The notes below the pieces were generated by a model that was not told where the DNA came from, did no database searches, and worked only from the letters and a program-made list of their open reading frames with translations. Shown here piece by piece: positions 27,002 through 35,135 of a DNA stretch of 64,000 bases. This DNA is from an uncultured Flavobacteriaceae bacterium (GTDB lineage Bacteria > Bacteroidota > Bacteroidia > Flavobacteriales > Flavobacteriaceae), in contig CANNAC010000002.1 in NCBI GenBank assembly GCA_947502495.1, positions 577,658 to 641,657 of the forward strand, written 5' to 3'. Made by a program: the position numbers and the translations under genes. Positions within the stretch are counted from its first letter, which is position 1, and each line of letters opens with the position of its first letter.

Positions 27002-27751
27002 TTGCAGATCCCTTTTGAACCCACTGTGTTTGGTTACCCTATAAATATTCATCTTGTTTTAGAATATTTAGCATTTTTTATTGCCTTTAGGTATTACGTT
27101 TTTTTAAGACGAAATAGTACCGATACGATTAACACCAACAACCGATTATCTATCATTCTTGGTGCCGCTCTTGGTGCTTTAATTGGTTCGCGATTGGTTG
27201 GTTTTTTAGAAAACCCTTTCATTGATTTTTCTCAGGAAAATATTATTCAGGTATTAAACACCAAAACCATCATGGGAGGATTATTTGGTGGTTTACTAGG
27301 TGTAGAATTAGCGAAAAAAATTATTGGCGAAAAAACGTCTTCTGGTGATTTGTTCACGTTTCCTATACTTCTAGGTATTTTTATTGGTCGTGTTGGTTGC
27401 TTTTTTTCTGGTATTAACGAGTTTACTTACGGTAAAGAAACCACTTCGTTTTTAGGTATGTATTTAGGTGATGGTATACTTCGTCATGCCACTTCCCTTT
27501 ATGAATTGGTGTTTTTGGTTTTTCTATTCTTTCTATTAAAACAGATTAAAAACAAGGCCGTTTTAAAAAATGGCGAAGTCTTCAAGATTTTTATGCTAAG
27601 CTATTTCGGATTTCGGTTTTTTATCGAATTCTTAAAACCTAATGTTTTTTATGTTTTTGGTTTCAGTAGCATTCAAATATTATGTGTAATTTGTTGGTTG
27701 TATTACAGCAAGTTTCTTACTAGTCTTATACTTAGTAAGAAAGCGCGTTAA
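27002..27751 (+). CDS. Lgt-like membrane enzyme (divergent paralogue)
   Basis: A 249-residue multi-pass membrane protein (about 7 helices). It keeps the Lgt pattern: GR130-VG (E. coli R143), RHATSLYE at 161-168 (HPSQLYE motif) and R205xxxE209 (R239/E243). But the equivalents of E. coli H103, N146 and E151 are F95-like, C133 and I138, so ordinary diacylglyceryl transfer to prolipoprotein is doubtful. The TTG start at 27002 gives PFEPTVFG, as expected of related proteins; a GTG at 27026 is less likely. It sits 23 bases after the lipoprotein and before a radical SAM gene. Confidence 0.75.
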   Translation: MQIPFEPTVFGYPINIHLVLEYLAFFIAFRYYVFLRRNSTDTINTNNRLSIILGAALGALIGSRLVGFLENPFIDFSQENIIQVLNTKTIMGGLFGGLLGVELAKKIIGEKTSSGDLFTFPILLGIFIGRVGCFFSGINEFTYGKETTSFLGMYLGDGILRHATSLYELVFLVFLFFLLKQIKNKAVLKNGEVFKIFMLSYFGFRFFIEFLKPNVFYVFGFSSIQILCVICWLYYSKFLTSLILSKKAR

Positions 27752-27848
27752 GGATTGTAGTGAAAATCCTTTTTGTGAGGCACGAGCAAAAAGATTGCAG
27801 CGTAAAGCCTGACCCTTTGCAGCTCTTTAGCGAAAAAGGGTAACGCCC
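27749..27848. repeat. Degenerate dispersed intergenic repeat, copy 2
   Basis: Starts at the Lgt-like stop codon (TAAGGATTG...). It contains AAGGATT and AATCCTTT arms, AAAGCCTGAC, a CCCTTTGC/AAAGGG hairpin and TAACGCC, in the same order as copy 1 at 12211-12298. It ends 22 bases before the radical SAM ATG. Confidence 0.55.
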
Positions 27849-27870
27849 AAATGATAATAAAAACAAAGAA

Positions 27871-29265
27871 ATGCCAGTTAGAAAATATACCTATTACGAT
27901 TTTACCTTAAGCTTATGTCCCGAGTGTTTAAAGCGTGTGGATGCAAAAATTGTGTTTGAAGACGGCAATGTTTATATGTTGAAACGTTGCAAAGAACATG
28001 GCAATTCTAAGGTGCTTATTGCAGACGATATTGCATATTACAAAAACATACGAAACTACAACAAGCCAAGCGAAACGCCGTATACGTTTAACACGAAAAC
28101 CGATTATGGTTGCCCTTATGATTGTGGTTTGTGTCCAGACCATGAGCAGCATAGTTGTTTGACGGTTGTAGAGGTTACCGATCGATGCAATTTAACCTGC
28201 CCAACTTGTTATGCGGGTTCGTCGCCAACCTATGGAAGACATCGTACGTTGGACGAAGTAAAAGCGATGTTAGATACCATTGTTAGAAATGAAAAGGAAC
28301 CAGATGTGGTACAGATTTCGGGCGGAGAACCCACGATTCATCCGCAGTTTTGGGAAATTATGGACTATGCAAAATCGTTACCAATTCGGCATTTGATGTT
28401 GAATACCAATGGTATTAAAATTGCTAAAGATTTCGCTTTCGCGGAAAGGCTAAAAACCTACGCTCCAGATTTTGAGATTTATTTACAATTCGATTCGTTT
28501 GAAAATAGCGTGTTGCGAGAACTTCGTGGTGCAGATTTAAACGATATTAGAAAACAAGCGATTGAAAACCTCAACAAATTAAATCTTTCTACCACCTTAG
28601 TGGTTACGCTTCAAAAAGGGTTGAATGATGGTGAAATTGGAAAAATTATAGAATATGCATTGAAGCAAAAATGTATTCGTGGCGTTACTTTACAACCGAC
28701 ACAGATTGCAGGAAGACTGGAAAATTTTAATCCGGAAACCGATAGAATGACACTTACCGAAGTGCGTAGAAAAATAATGGAGCAAACGGATATTTTTAAT
28801 CCGGATGATTTGCTTCCGGTGCCTTGTAATCCCGACGCTTTGGTTATGGGTTATGCGCTTAAACTAGGAGACGAAGTGTTTCCATTAACGCGTTATATTA
28901 ACCCGAATGACTTACTAGACAATAGCAAAAACACTATTATTTATGAGCAAGATTCGTTGCTTCAAGAAAAAATGATAGAATTATTCAGTACCGGGAATTC
29001 GGTGGAAGTTGCAGAAGAAAACCTAAAATCTATTATGTGTTGTTTGCCTAATATTGATGCACCAGATTTAGGATATGATAATTTGTTTCGGGTAATCATC
29101 ATGCAGTTTATTGATGCGTATAACTTTGATGTTCGCGCCATTAAAAAATCTTGTGTGCATATTGTGGATAAGGATAATAAAATCATTCCGTTTGAAACGA
29201 TGAATTTGTTTTATCGCGATGATAAAAAAGCGAGATTAGAGGAATTAAGAAATGAAATGGTATGA
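27871..29265 (+). CDS. Radical SAM enzyme of the MJ0619 / tetraether synthase-like group
   Basis: 464 residues. An N-terminal CPEC (16-19) with C40 and H43 could bind a rubredoxin-like iron or zinc. C81-x3-C85-x2-C88 (CPYDCGLC) plus C96 form a first candidate cluster, C106-x3-C110-x2-C113 (CNLTCPTC) the second. The SAM-binding GGEP is at 151-154. Near the C-terminus C319, C390, C391 and C428 may bind auxiliary clusters. This arrangement resembles the MJ0619/Tes group, in which Tes joins two lipid tails by C-C bond formation in archaea. The substrate here is unknown; the neighbouring Lgt-like protein suggests a lipid. The stop overlaps the next start by 4 bases. Confidence 0.8.
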   Translation: MPVRKYTYYDFTLSLCPECLKRVDAKIVFEDGNVYMLKRCKEHGNSKVLIADDIAYYKNIRNYNKPSETPYTFNTKTDYGCPYDCGLCPDHEQHSCLTVVEVTDRCNLTCPTCYAGSSPTYGRHRTLDEVKAMLDTIVRNEKEPDVVQISGGEPTIHPQFWEIMDYAKSLPIRHLMLNTNGIKIAKDFAFAERLKTYAPDFEIYLQFDSFENSVLRELRGADLNDIRKQAIENLNKLNLSTTLVVTLQKGLNDGEIGKIIEYALKQKCIRGVTLQPTQIAGRLENFNPETDRMTLTEVRRKIMEQTDIFNPDDLLPVPCNPDALVMGYALKLGDEVFPLTRYINPNDLLDNSKNTIIYEQDSLLQEKMIELFSTGNSVEVAEENLKSIMCCLPNIDAPDLGYDNLFRVIIMQFIDAYNFDVRAIKKSCVHIVDKDNKIIPFETMNLFYRDDKKARLEELRNEMV

Positions 29266-29435
29266 TGTGGTTCCTTCTTATTCTTGTTATGTTTATGCCT
29301 GCAGCGGTATTCGCTATTTATGGTAAAGAAGCCGAAAAAGGTAGTGAGAAACAAAAACAATACTATCAATTAGCCATGGTCTGTTTGGTGGCTAGTTTTG
29401 TTGTTTATGGTGTTGTTGTATTTACTAATTTATAA
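29262..29435 (+). CDS. Small membrane protein (57 residues)
   Basis: An open frame overlapping the radical SAM stop by 4 bases (ATGA), so translational coupling is likely. It begins MMWFLLILVMFMPAAVFAIYG, has a central charged stretch (KEAEKGSEKQKQYYQ) and a second hydrophobic segment (LAMVCLVASFVVYGVVVF). It is therefore a hairpin-like two-helix inner-membrane protein. No family is recognised. The next start follows after 3 bases. Confidence 0.6.
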   Translation: MMWFLLILVMFMPAAVFAIYGKEAEKGSEKQKQYYQLAMVCLVASFVVYGVVVFTNL

Positions 29436-29438
29436 AAG

Positions 29439-29645
29439 ATGAAGACATTATTACTTGAAGTAGGAAATTTAGACGGCTTGGTAATTATGCTTGTTGCCAT
29501 TATGTTTGGTCCAGCAATTTTACTAACTATTATTGGAGCTGCCGTATTTAAAAAGAATAAAAAAGCAGCAAAAGTATTATTTATTCTTGCTACTGTTTAT
29601 GTAATTATAAGCTTAGGTATTTGCGGAGCGCTTATGGCTAGTTAA
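29439..29645 (+). CDS. Small membrane protein (68 residues)
   Basis: Two hydrophobic helices (about 12-35 and 44-66) with a lysine-rich turn FKKNKKAAKV between them. It has no recognised family. It starts 3 bases after the previous 57-residue gene and ends inside the convergent DUF4345-like gene (33-base overlap). The tight packing suggests that this and the preceding peptide belong to the radical SAM operon, perhaps as membrane subunits. Confidence 0.6.
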   Translation: MKTLLLEVGNLDGLVIMLVAIMFGPAILLTIIGAAVFKKNKKAAKVLFILATVYVIISLGICGALMAS

Positions 29646-30011
29646 TACCCCAAGTCCGTAAAAACCTAAAAGTAATTCTGCAAACGTTCCAAAGAGGTAA
29701 CCAAAAGTTGGTGTGCCATCGAGTAGGATACTTAAAACTCTTCCGAAACCTAAACCAAGCATGAAAATCATGTTGGTTACTAAAGCCAATTTTAGGTAAT
29801 TGGTTTTAAAAATGCCTAAAATCCAAAGTGTTGAAAACCCCAAATACAGCCCCATTATGGCTTTAAAAAAGTTATGCTCGTCTATGGTATTTAAATGAAT
29901 ATCAAATTGCGAGCTTGGATTAAAACCATAAACAAACGCAACAGGAACCACAATACATACTGATATAATTACATGTATTTTAGTAATGATGTCTGTTTTG
30001 GTAATGTTCAT
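29613..30011 (-). CDS. DUF4345-like membrane protein
   Basis: 132 residues with four predicted helices (about 12-32, 50-70, 76-96, 104-124). The stretch AIMGLYLGFSTLWILGIF and LGFGRVLSILLDG (an R-x-x-S turn) resembles the DUF4345 family of small membrane proteins found in Bacteroidota and Proteobacteria. Function is unknown. It overlaps the end of the plus-strand small membrane gene by 33 bases and lies 24 bases past the M28 peptidase stop, so the M28 gene may be co-transcribed with it. Confidence 0.6.
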   Translation of the reverse strand: MNITKTDIITKIHVIISVCIVVPVAFVYGFNPSSQFDIHLNTIDEHNFFKAIMGLYLGFSTLWILGIFKTNYLKLALVTNMIFMLGLGFGRVLSILLDGTPTFGYLFGTFAELLLGFYGLGVLTSHKRSANT

Positions 30012-30035
30012 TTTATTTTATCAAGTTATTAGAAG

Positions 30036-31262
30036 TTAAAACTGTATTTCCGCCTCTACTTCTATTCCTTCTCTTTCTACAATCACTTTAGTAATATCTC
30101 CTTCTTCAAATTTTGATAACCCTATCATGTATGTTGTCATATCTATCACTTCAACCTCACCAAGTTTTACAACTACATCGCCTCTTTGTAAGCCGGCTTT
30201 TTGTGCTGGTTTGTCTTCGCTAATACCATCAATTCGCATGCCTTTTCCATCGTATAAATAATCTGGAATTACGCCTAATCCAACTTTAAAACGCGGTACA
30301 TCTTCGCTTTCGTTTTTAGTTTTTCTAAAAGGAAGTTTGCCGTTATTATCTAAATCGCTAACAATCTCATAAATGTAATTTGAAATTACTTGCATACCGT
30401 TAAAATGCAAACGCTCTGTGTCATCGGATGGTTTATGGTAATCTTCATGCTGACCCGTAAAAAAGTGCAATACAGGAATATCTGCATTATAAAAAGAAGT
30501 ATGATCACTTGGTCCTACTCCAGATTCTTTTTGTATTAGTTTAAATCGGTTGTTATTCGCTTTTAAAGTTTGTTTGAATATTGGCGAAGTACCAACACCG
30601 TAAACCGCTAAGGTGCTATCCTTTTTAAGTCTACCAACCATATCCATATTAATCATATAGTTTGCTTTCTTCGTGTCTATCGTTGGATTTTTCACAAAAT
30701 AGTTAGAACCCAATAATCCCATTTCTTCACCAGAAAAAGTAATAAATAAGTAATTGTTGTTAATATTCCCTTTCATTAATCGTTTTGCCAAGTTTAGTAA
30801 CACTGCTACGCCACTTGCGTTATCATCTGCACCATTGTGAATCGCTCTTTCTCCTCTATACAAAGAACCTTCTGCGCCATAACCTAAATGATCATAATGC
30901 GCACCAATAATTATAGTGTTTTCTGCTTTATTGTCTATATATGCCACTACGTTGGTTCCAGTAATAGTACTGTCTCCATCTTTTACGGTATAATTTACTT
31001 CTTGATGCGGATCTGTTTTTGGTTTAAAGGAAAAGGTTTGGAAAAAACCATCGGTTCCTTTGGCGTGTAAACCTAGATCCTGAAAACGTTTTGCGATATA
31101 TACCGCCGCTTTCTGCTCGCCTGCAGTTCCTGTTTGTCGGCCTTCTAAAGCATCATCTGCTAAAAACGCTACATCTTCTTGTATAGACACTTCTGGTATA
31201 ACGATATCTTTTTTACAAGAACTCAATAGAATTAAAAAAACGATTAGAATGCTGTATTTCAT
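30036..31262 (-). CDS. M28-family zinc aminopeptidase lipoprotein with PDZ domain
   Basis: 408 residues: a lipoprotein signal (LLSSCKKD, C16) and an N-terminal helical segment. The M28 domain keeps the two-zinc signature HYDHLG, GADDNASGVA, SGEEMGLLG, NMDMVGR and HFFTGQHEDYHKPSDD. A C-terminal PDZ-like domain (KVGLGVIPDYLY to VVVKLGEVEVIDM) ends the protein. It probably acts in the periplasm or at the outer membrane, cleaving N-terminal residues. Divergent from the TolB-like gene, with 59 bases between. Confidence 0.9.
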   Translation of the reverse strand: MKYSILIVFLILLSSCKKDIVIPEVSIQEDVAFLADDALEGRQTGTAGEQKAAVYIAKRFQDLGLHAKGTDGFFQTFSFKPKTDPHQEVNYTVKDGDSTITGTNVVAYIDNKAENTIIIGAHYDHLGYGAEGSLYRGERAIHNGADDNASGVAVLLNLAKRLMKGNINNNYLFITFSGEEMGLLGSNYFVKNPTIDTKKANYMINMDMVGRLKKDSTLAVYGVGTSPIFKQTLKANNNRFKLIQKESGVGPSDHTSFYNADIPVLHFFTGQHEDYHKPSDDTERLHFNGMQVISNYIYEIVSDLDNNGKLPFRKTKNESEDVPRFKVGLGVIPDYLYDGKGMRIDGISEDKPAQKAGLQRGDVVVKLGEVEVIDMTTYMIGLSKFEEGDITKVIVEREGIEVEAEIQF

Positions 31263-31321
31263 AATGATAAATATTAATTTTACGTAAAATTAGGTATTAA
31301 ATGCCATTTAAGTAAAAAATC

Positions 31322-32425
31322 ATGACTAAAAACTACACGCTTTTTATATTACTTCTTTTATCTATTGTTTCCTGTAAACAGAATACTTCTAAAACTGGAG
31401 ATGCTACAACGGGAGCTACAAAATGGGTCGATTCTTTAATTTATCCGGAAGAAACGCATTTTAAAAATATACGTCAAGTTACTTTTGGTGGTGATAATGC
31501 AGAAGCATATTGGAGTTTTGATGACAAGCAATTAGTTTTTCAGTCGAATAACAAAGACTGGAATGTAGAATGCGATCAAATGTTTTTAATGGACGCGAAA
31601 GAAATTTTTAAAGACAAAACGCCTCCTATGATTAGCACCGGAAACGGAAGAACTACTTGTGCGTATTTTTTACCAGATAACGAGCATATTATTTATGCTT
31701 CTACACATTTGGGAGATGATGCTTGCCCAGAAACACCTTTACGTAAAAACGGAAAATACATCTGGCCAATTTATGACACCTATGATATTTTTGTAGCCGA
31801 TTTAGAAGGAACTATAACCGCACAATTAACGCATGAAGTTGGTTATGACGCAGAACCAACGGTTTCTCCTAAAGGCGATAAAATTGTATTTACTTCGACT
31901 AGAAATGGTGATATCGATTTATATACTATGAATTTAGACGGAAGCGATGTGAAGCAAATTACTTTTGAATTGGGTTATGATGGAGGCGCTTTCTTTTCGC
32001 CAGATGGCACAAAAATTATCTTCCGTTCTTCTAGACCAAAAACAGAAGAAGAAATAAAAGAATACAAAGATTTGTTAGCGGAAGGTTTAGTACAACCAAC
32101 AGAAATGGAACTTTATATTTGTAATGCTGATGGAAGCGATTTAAAGCAATTAACCGACTTAGGAAACGCGAATTGGAGTCCGTTTTTTCATCCTAGCGGA
32201 GAGAAAATTTTATTCTCTTCTAACTTTGAATCCCCTCGCGGATTTCCATTTAATTTATACTTAATTGATATCGACGGTAAAAACTTAGAACGCGTAACGC
32301 ATAGTACTACTTTTGATGCTTTTCCTGTGTTTTCTAATGATGGTAAATACTTAGTCTTCTCTTCGAATAGAAATAATGGTGGCGGACATGACACTAATTT
32401 ATTTATTGCAGAATGGCAAGACTAA
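31322..32425 (+). CDS. TolB-like (PD40) beta-propeller lipoprotein
   Basis: 367 residues: lipoprotein signal (SIVSCKQN, C18) and six to seven PD40-type blades with the DGxxIxFxS pattern (PKGDKIVFTSTRNGDIDLYTM; PDGTKIIFRSSRP; PSGEKILFSSN). Blades of this type often form a propeller on the cell surface or in the periplasm; some are linked to protein complexes such as Tol or to polysaccharide use. No catalytic motif is visible. The gene's 3' end is followed by two degenerate partial copies of itself (see the next entry). Confidence 0.82.
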   Translation: MTKNYTLFILLLLSIVSCKQNTSKTGDATTGATKWVDSLIYPEETHFKNIRQVTFGGDNAEAYWSFDDKQLVFQSNNKDWNVECDQMFLMDAKEIFKDKTPPMISTGNGRTTCAYFLPDNEHIIYASTHLGDDACPETPLRKNGKYIWPIYDTYDIFVADLEGTITAQLTHEVGYDAEPTVSPKGDKIVFTSTRNGDIDLYTMNLDGSDVKQITFELGYDGGAFFSPDGTKIIFRSSRPKTEEEIKEYKDLLAEGLVQPTEMELYICNADGSDLKQLTDLGNANWSPFFHPSGEKILFSSNFESPRGFPFNLYLIDIDGKNLERVTHSTTFDAFPVFSNDGKYLVFSSNRNNGGGHDTNLFIAEWQD

Positions 32426-32550
32426 AAGGATGGCAATTCTGAAATATAATTAAAGAATGATACCGATATTGCAGAATGGAGCGATTAGCGATATTCTGAA
32501 ATATATTAATTCTGATACAAACTTGTTTATTGCAGAATGGCAAGACTAAC
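32426..32550 (+). pseudogene. Two decaying copies of the 3' tail of the TolB-like gene
   Basis: The gene ends DTNLFIAEWQD-stop. The next copy, frame at 32459-32488, reads DTDIAEWSD-stop, and the third, ending at 32549, reads DTNLFIAEWQD-stop. The shared 12-mer ATTGCAGAATGG starts at 32405, 32468 and 32529. Intervening ATTCTGAAATATA words also repeat. This is a tail duplication of about 60 bases with no start codon and no long ORF. Confidence 0.75.
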
Positions 32551-32577
32551 AAACTCCTACTTTCTTAGGATTTTGTT
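32548..32577. terminator. Convergent terminator-like hairpin
   Basis: AACAAACTCCTA and TAGGATTTTGTT pair over CTTTCT with one mismatch. It overlaps the last bases of the TonB-like gene and lies between two convergent genes. Confidence 0.5.
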
Positions 32578-35008
32578 ATTTCTCTAAACGATCTCTTTCT
32601 TTACGAGATTTAGTACGCTCGTTAGTTTCTAAAATGGTATTTCCAAATTTATAACTAAAGCCAAGTTTTATATACCTATTGTCTTGGTTGGAGTATCTGG
32701 AATTATTTTGATCTAGATATTTAGCGTTTACAGTAAAATCTTGCAGATTAAACAAATCTGCTGCCGATAAAGATATAGTAGCTTTTTTCTTTAAAATCGT
32801 TTTTTTAATTGCTAAGTCGGTTGCAAGTCTACCATCTACTGTTTGAAAACCTTGTTGGTTTTTACCTACATATACAAATGTTAAGTTCGCAGTCAGACTT
32901 TTATCTTTTAAAAAAGAAAAATCATTACTTAGAACAGAATAATTAGACCAAGAGTCTGTTTTTAAACGCTCGCCATTTAATGTTGCTAAATCTTGAATAT
33001 TATAAAAAGAGGTTACAAAGTAAAGAAACCAATTTTTGGTAACATTAAAATAAGTAGTAAAATCAAAACCATATTCTATGGTATTACTTAAGTTTATTGG
33101 GGTGTAAATGATTTGATTTTCTATATTATCTTGAATAGGCAATTCTAAAAAACTAGCGTCCATATATTTATAATACGCTTCAAAAGTATACATGTCATTT
33201 ATGGTTGTACCAAGCGTAATATAATCTACAAATGCTGGTTGTAAATTTGGGTTTCCAGTGACTATAGTATTATCGTTTAAATAATACGCAAAAGGGTTTA
33301 AATTTTGATAACTAGGTCTGTCTACACTTCGTTTATAATTAACAGTAGCACTTACTTTATCTGTAATTTGATGTTTTAAATTAAAAACAGGAAATCCTTT
33401 AAAATAGTCTTGTTTGTTTTCTTCGTTTGTAATTGGAGATTCTCCTTTAATAGTTGTTTCTTCTATTCGGAAACCTGTAGATAAGCTCCATTTTTTCCAC
33501 TTTTTATTATACCCAATATAAGCAGCTAGAATATCTTCGTTATAATTAAAGGCGTCTGTATTATCTGTGTTTAGCGTTTGGTTACTTCCCACTACATCAA
33601 ACTGTGTGATATCGCTTTCGGCAGTAATAAAAGAAGACTTAATTCCTACAGAAAAAGAAGACGTTTCATTAATCGTTACTGCATAATCTAATTGCGAAGT
33701 ATAAATATCTGTTCCTTGATTTGCTTTCGTGTTAAATGCGTTCGTTGTATTTGGTGTATCTTGATAAAAATACCTACTAAAAACTTCTTGATTTCTGTTG
33801 TAGTTATAAACCGTATAATGTGCATTTAAAGATAGTTTCGCTTCGTTTTTAAAGGTATGCACATAATCTAAATCGAATCCTAAATTGTGTTTTCTGTCTC
33901 TAGATAAGTTATCCGATTTAAAGCTAGTAAGTGGATTGCTAGCGTTCTCACTAATTTCTGTATTACTTTTAATTTTATATTTATAATATGGCAGAAATAA
34001 TAAATTGGAAGCAAAACTCAAGGTGTTAGCATCATCAAAAATATAGTCTAAATTTAGATTGAAGTTATGTGTTTTAGACCATGTGTTTCTATCAATATCG
34101 GTGGTCCATTTTTCAGAAATAGCATCGTTTTCTAAAAAATTAACGATCTCATGATTATCTCTATTTATCTTACTTTGCGTAAAGCTATAATTAGCAAATA
34201 CGTTAATTTTTTCCGTTTTATAAAAATTAGTTGTTCCTACATTGCTCCTTGGAAAAACACCTTGTGTATAATTTGAAAAAACAGAACCTCTATACCCTGT
34301 TATTAAGTTTTTCCCCATTACAATATTTAAAACAGCACCACTGGAAGCATCATATTTTGCAGGAGGATTTGTAATCACCTCAATAGACTTTATACTATTT
34401 GCAGGAGAACCTTCTAGCAGTTGTGCCAATTCTTCTCCAGAAAGGTGCACTTTTTTATCATTTATATATACCGTTGGAAATGCACTTTTAATTTGAATAT
34501 TATTATCTATTACCAAAACACCAGGAGTACTTCTTAAAACCTCCATCATATTACCTTCGCTTAAAGCTGTGTTTTCAACATTAAAGATCAAACGATCTAC
34601 TTCCTTTTTAACCGTTGGTTTTTTTACAACAATACTAACTTCATCCAAACCTTGGTTCGATTCGTTAAGTATTATATTAGGTAACACACTATTTTTATCT
34701 ACATGAATTTCTTTGGTATATGTATTAAAACCGATAAAAGAAACTTTTAAAATATAGCTATCTGATTTTATTTTATTTAAAAAAAAGTAACCTAAATCAT
34801 TACTACTTGTTCCAAATACCACAGTAGAATCTTGCTTGTTAAGAAGAACAATATTAGCAAAAGAAACTGGCGATTTATTAGCATCGAAAATTTTTCCGTT
34901 TACAGAAAAATCTTGGCAGAACATTCCTAGAGGAATAAATACAAATAATAATATAAGGTTATTTTTGATTTTCAAAATTAAAAGGATAATTAACTCGCAA
35001 TATACCAA
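32576..35008 (-). CDS. TonB-dependent-receptor-like outer-membrane beta-barrel
   Basis: 810 residues from the ATG at 35008. A signal peptide ends near MFCQ. A carboxypeptidase-regulatory-like domain (about 37-115, VNGKIFDANKSPVSFANIVLL) follows, then a plug-like segment (about 140-240, VLVIDNNIQIKSAFPTVYIN) and a 22-strand-type barrel to the end. It resembles the outer-membrane beta-barrel family (OMP_b-brl_3) that couples to TonB for transport; the ligand is not known. A TTG at 34975, giving MKIKNNLILLFVF, is an equally good start. The C-terminus (KSRKERDRLEK) lacks a typical aromatic barrel closure. Confidence 0.8.
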   Translation of the reverse strand: MVYCELIILLILKIKNNLILLFVFIPLGMFCQDFSVNGKIFDANKSPVSFANIVLLNKQDSTVVFGTSSNDLGYFFLNKIKSDSYILKVSFIGFNTYTKEIHVDKNSVLPNIILNESNQGLDEVSIVVKKPTVKKEVDRLIFNVENTALSEGNMMEVLRSTPGVLVIDNNIQIKSAFPTVYINDKKVHLSGEELAQLLEGSPANSIKSIEVITNPPAKYDASSGAVLNIVMGKNLITGYRGSVFSNYTQGVFPRSNVGTTNFYKTEKINVFANYSFTQSKINRDNHEIVNFLENDAISEKWTTDIDRNTWSKTHNFNLNLDYIFDDANTLSFASNLLFLPYYKYKIKSNTEISENASNPLTSFKSDNLSRDRKHNLGFDLDYVHTFKNEAKLSLNAHYTVYNYNRNQEVFSRYFYQDTPNTTNAFNTKANQGTDIYTSQLDYAVTINETSSFSVGIKSSFITAESDITQFDVVGSNQTLNTDNTDAFNYNEDILAAYIGYNKKWKKWSLSTGFRIEETTIKGESPITNEENKQDYFKGFPVFNLKHQITDKVSATVNYKRSVDRPSYQNLNPFAYYLNDNTIVTGNPNLQPAFVDYITLGTTINDMYTFEAYYKYMDASFLELPIQDNIENQIIYTPINLSNTIEYGFDFTTYFNVTKNWFLYFVTSFYNIQDLATLNGERLKTDSWSNYSVLSNDFSFLKDKSLTANLTFVYVGKNQQGFQTVDGRLATDLAIKKTILKKKATISLSAADLFNLQDFTVNAKYLDQNNSRYSNQDNRYIKLGFSYKFGNTILETNERTKSRKERDRLEK

Positions 35009-35097
35009 TACTTTTGGATTCTATTTTACGGTTTACCCATAAATTTATTCATCTTTTTCCTACAAAATAAAAGTATGAAAAAGCATAATAAATGCGT

Positions 35098-35105
35098 TAT
35101 ATTTG
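35098..35105 (+). promoter_or_regulatory. Promoter -7 box of lepA
   Basis: TATATTTG followed by C matches TAnnTTTG, 30 bases upstream of the lepA start. The -33 box is not evident. Confidence 0.6.
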
Positions 35106-35135
35106 CCAAATCTCTAAAGAGAAGAGAAAAGGATT

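Noticed and set aside
27002..27751. Canonical prolipoprotein diacylglyceryl transferase (lgt)
   Set aside because: Positions equivalent to three important E. coli residues (H103, N146, E151) are not conserved, so I give no gene symbol.
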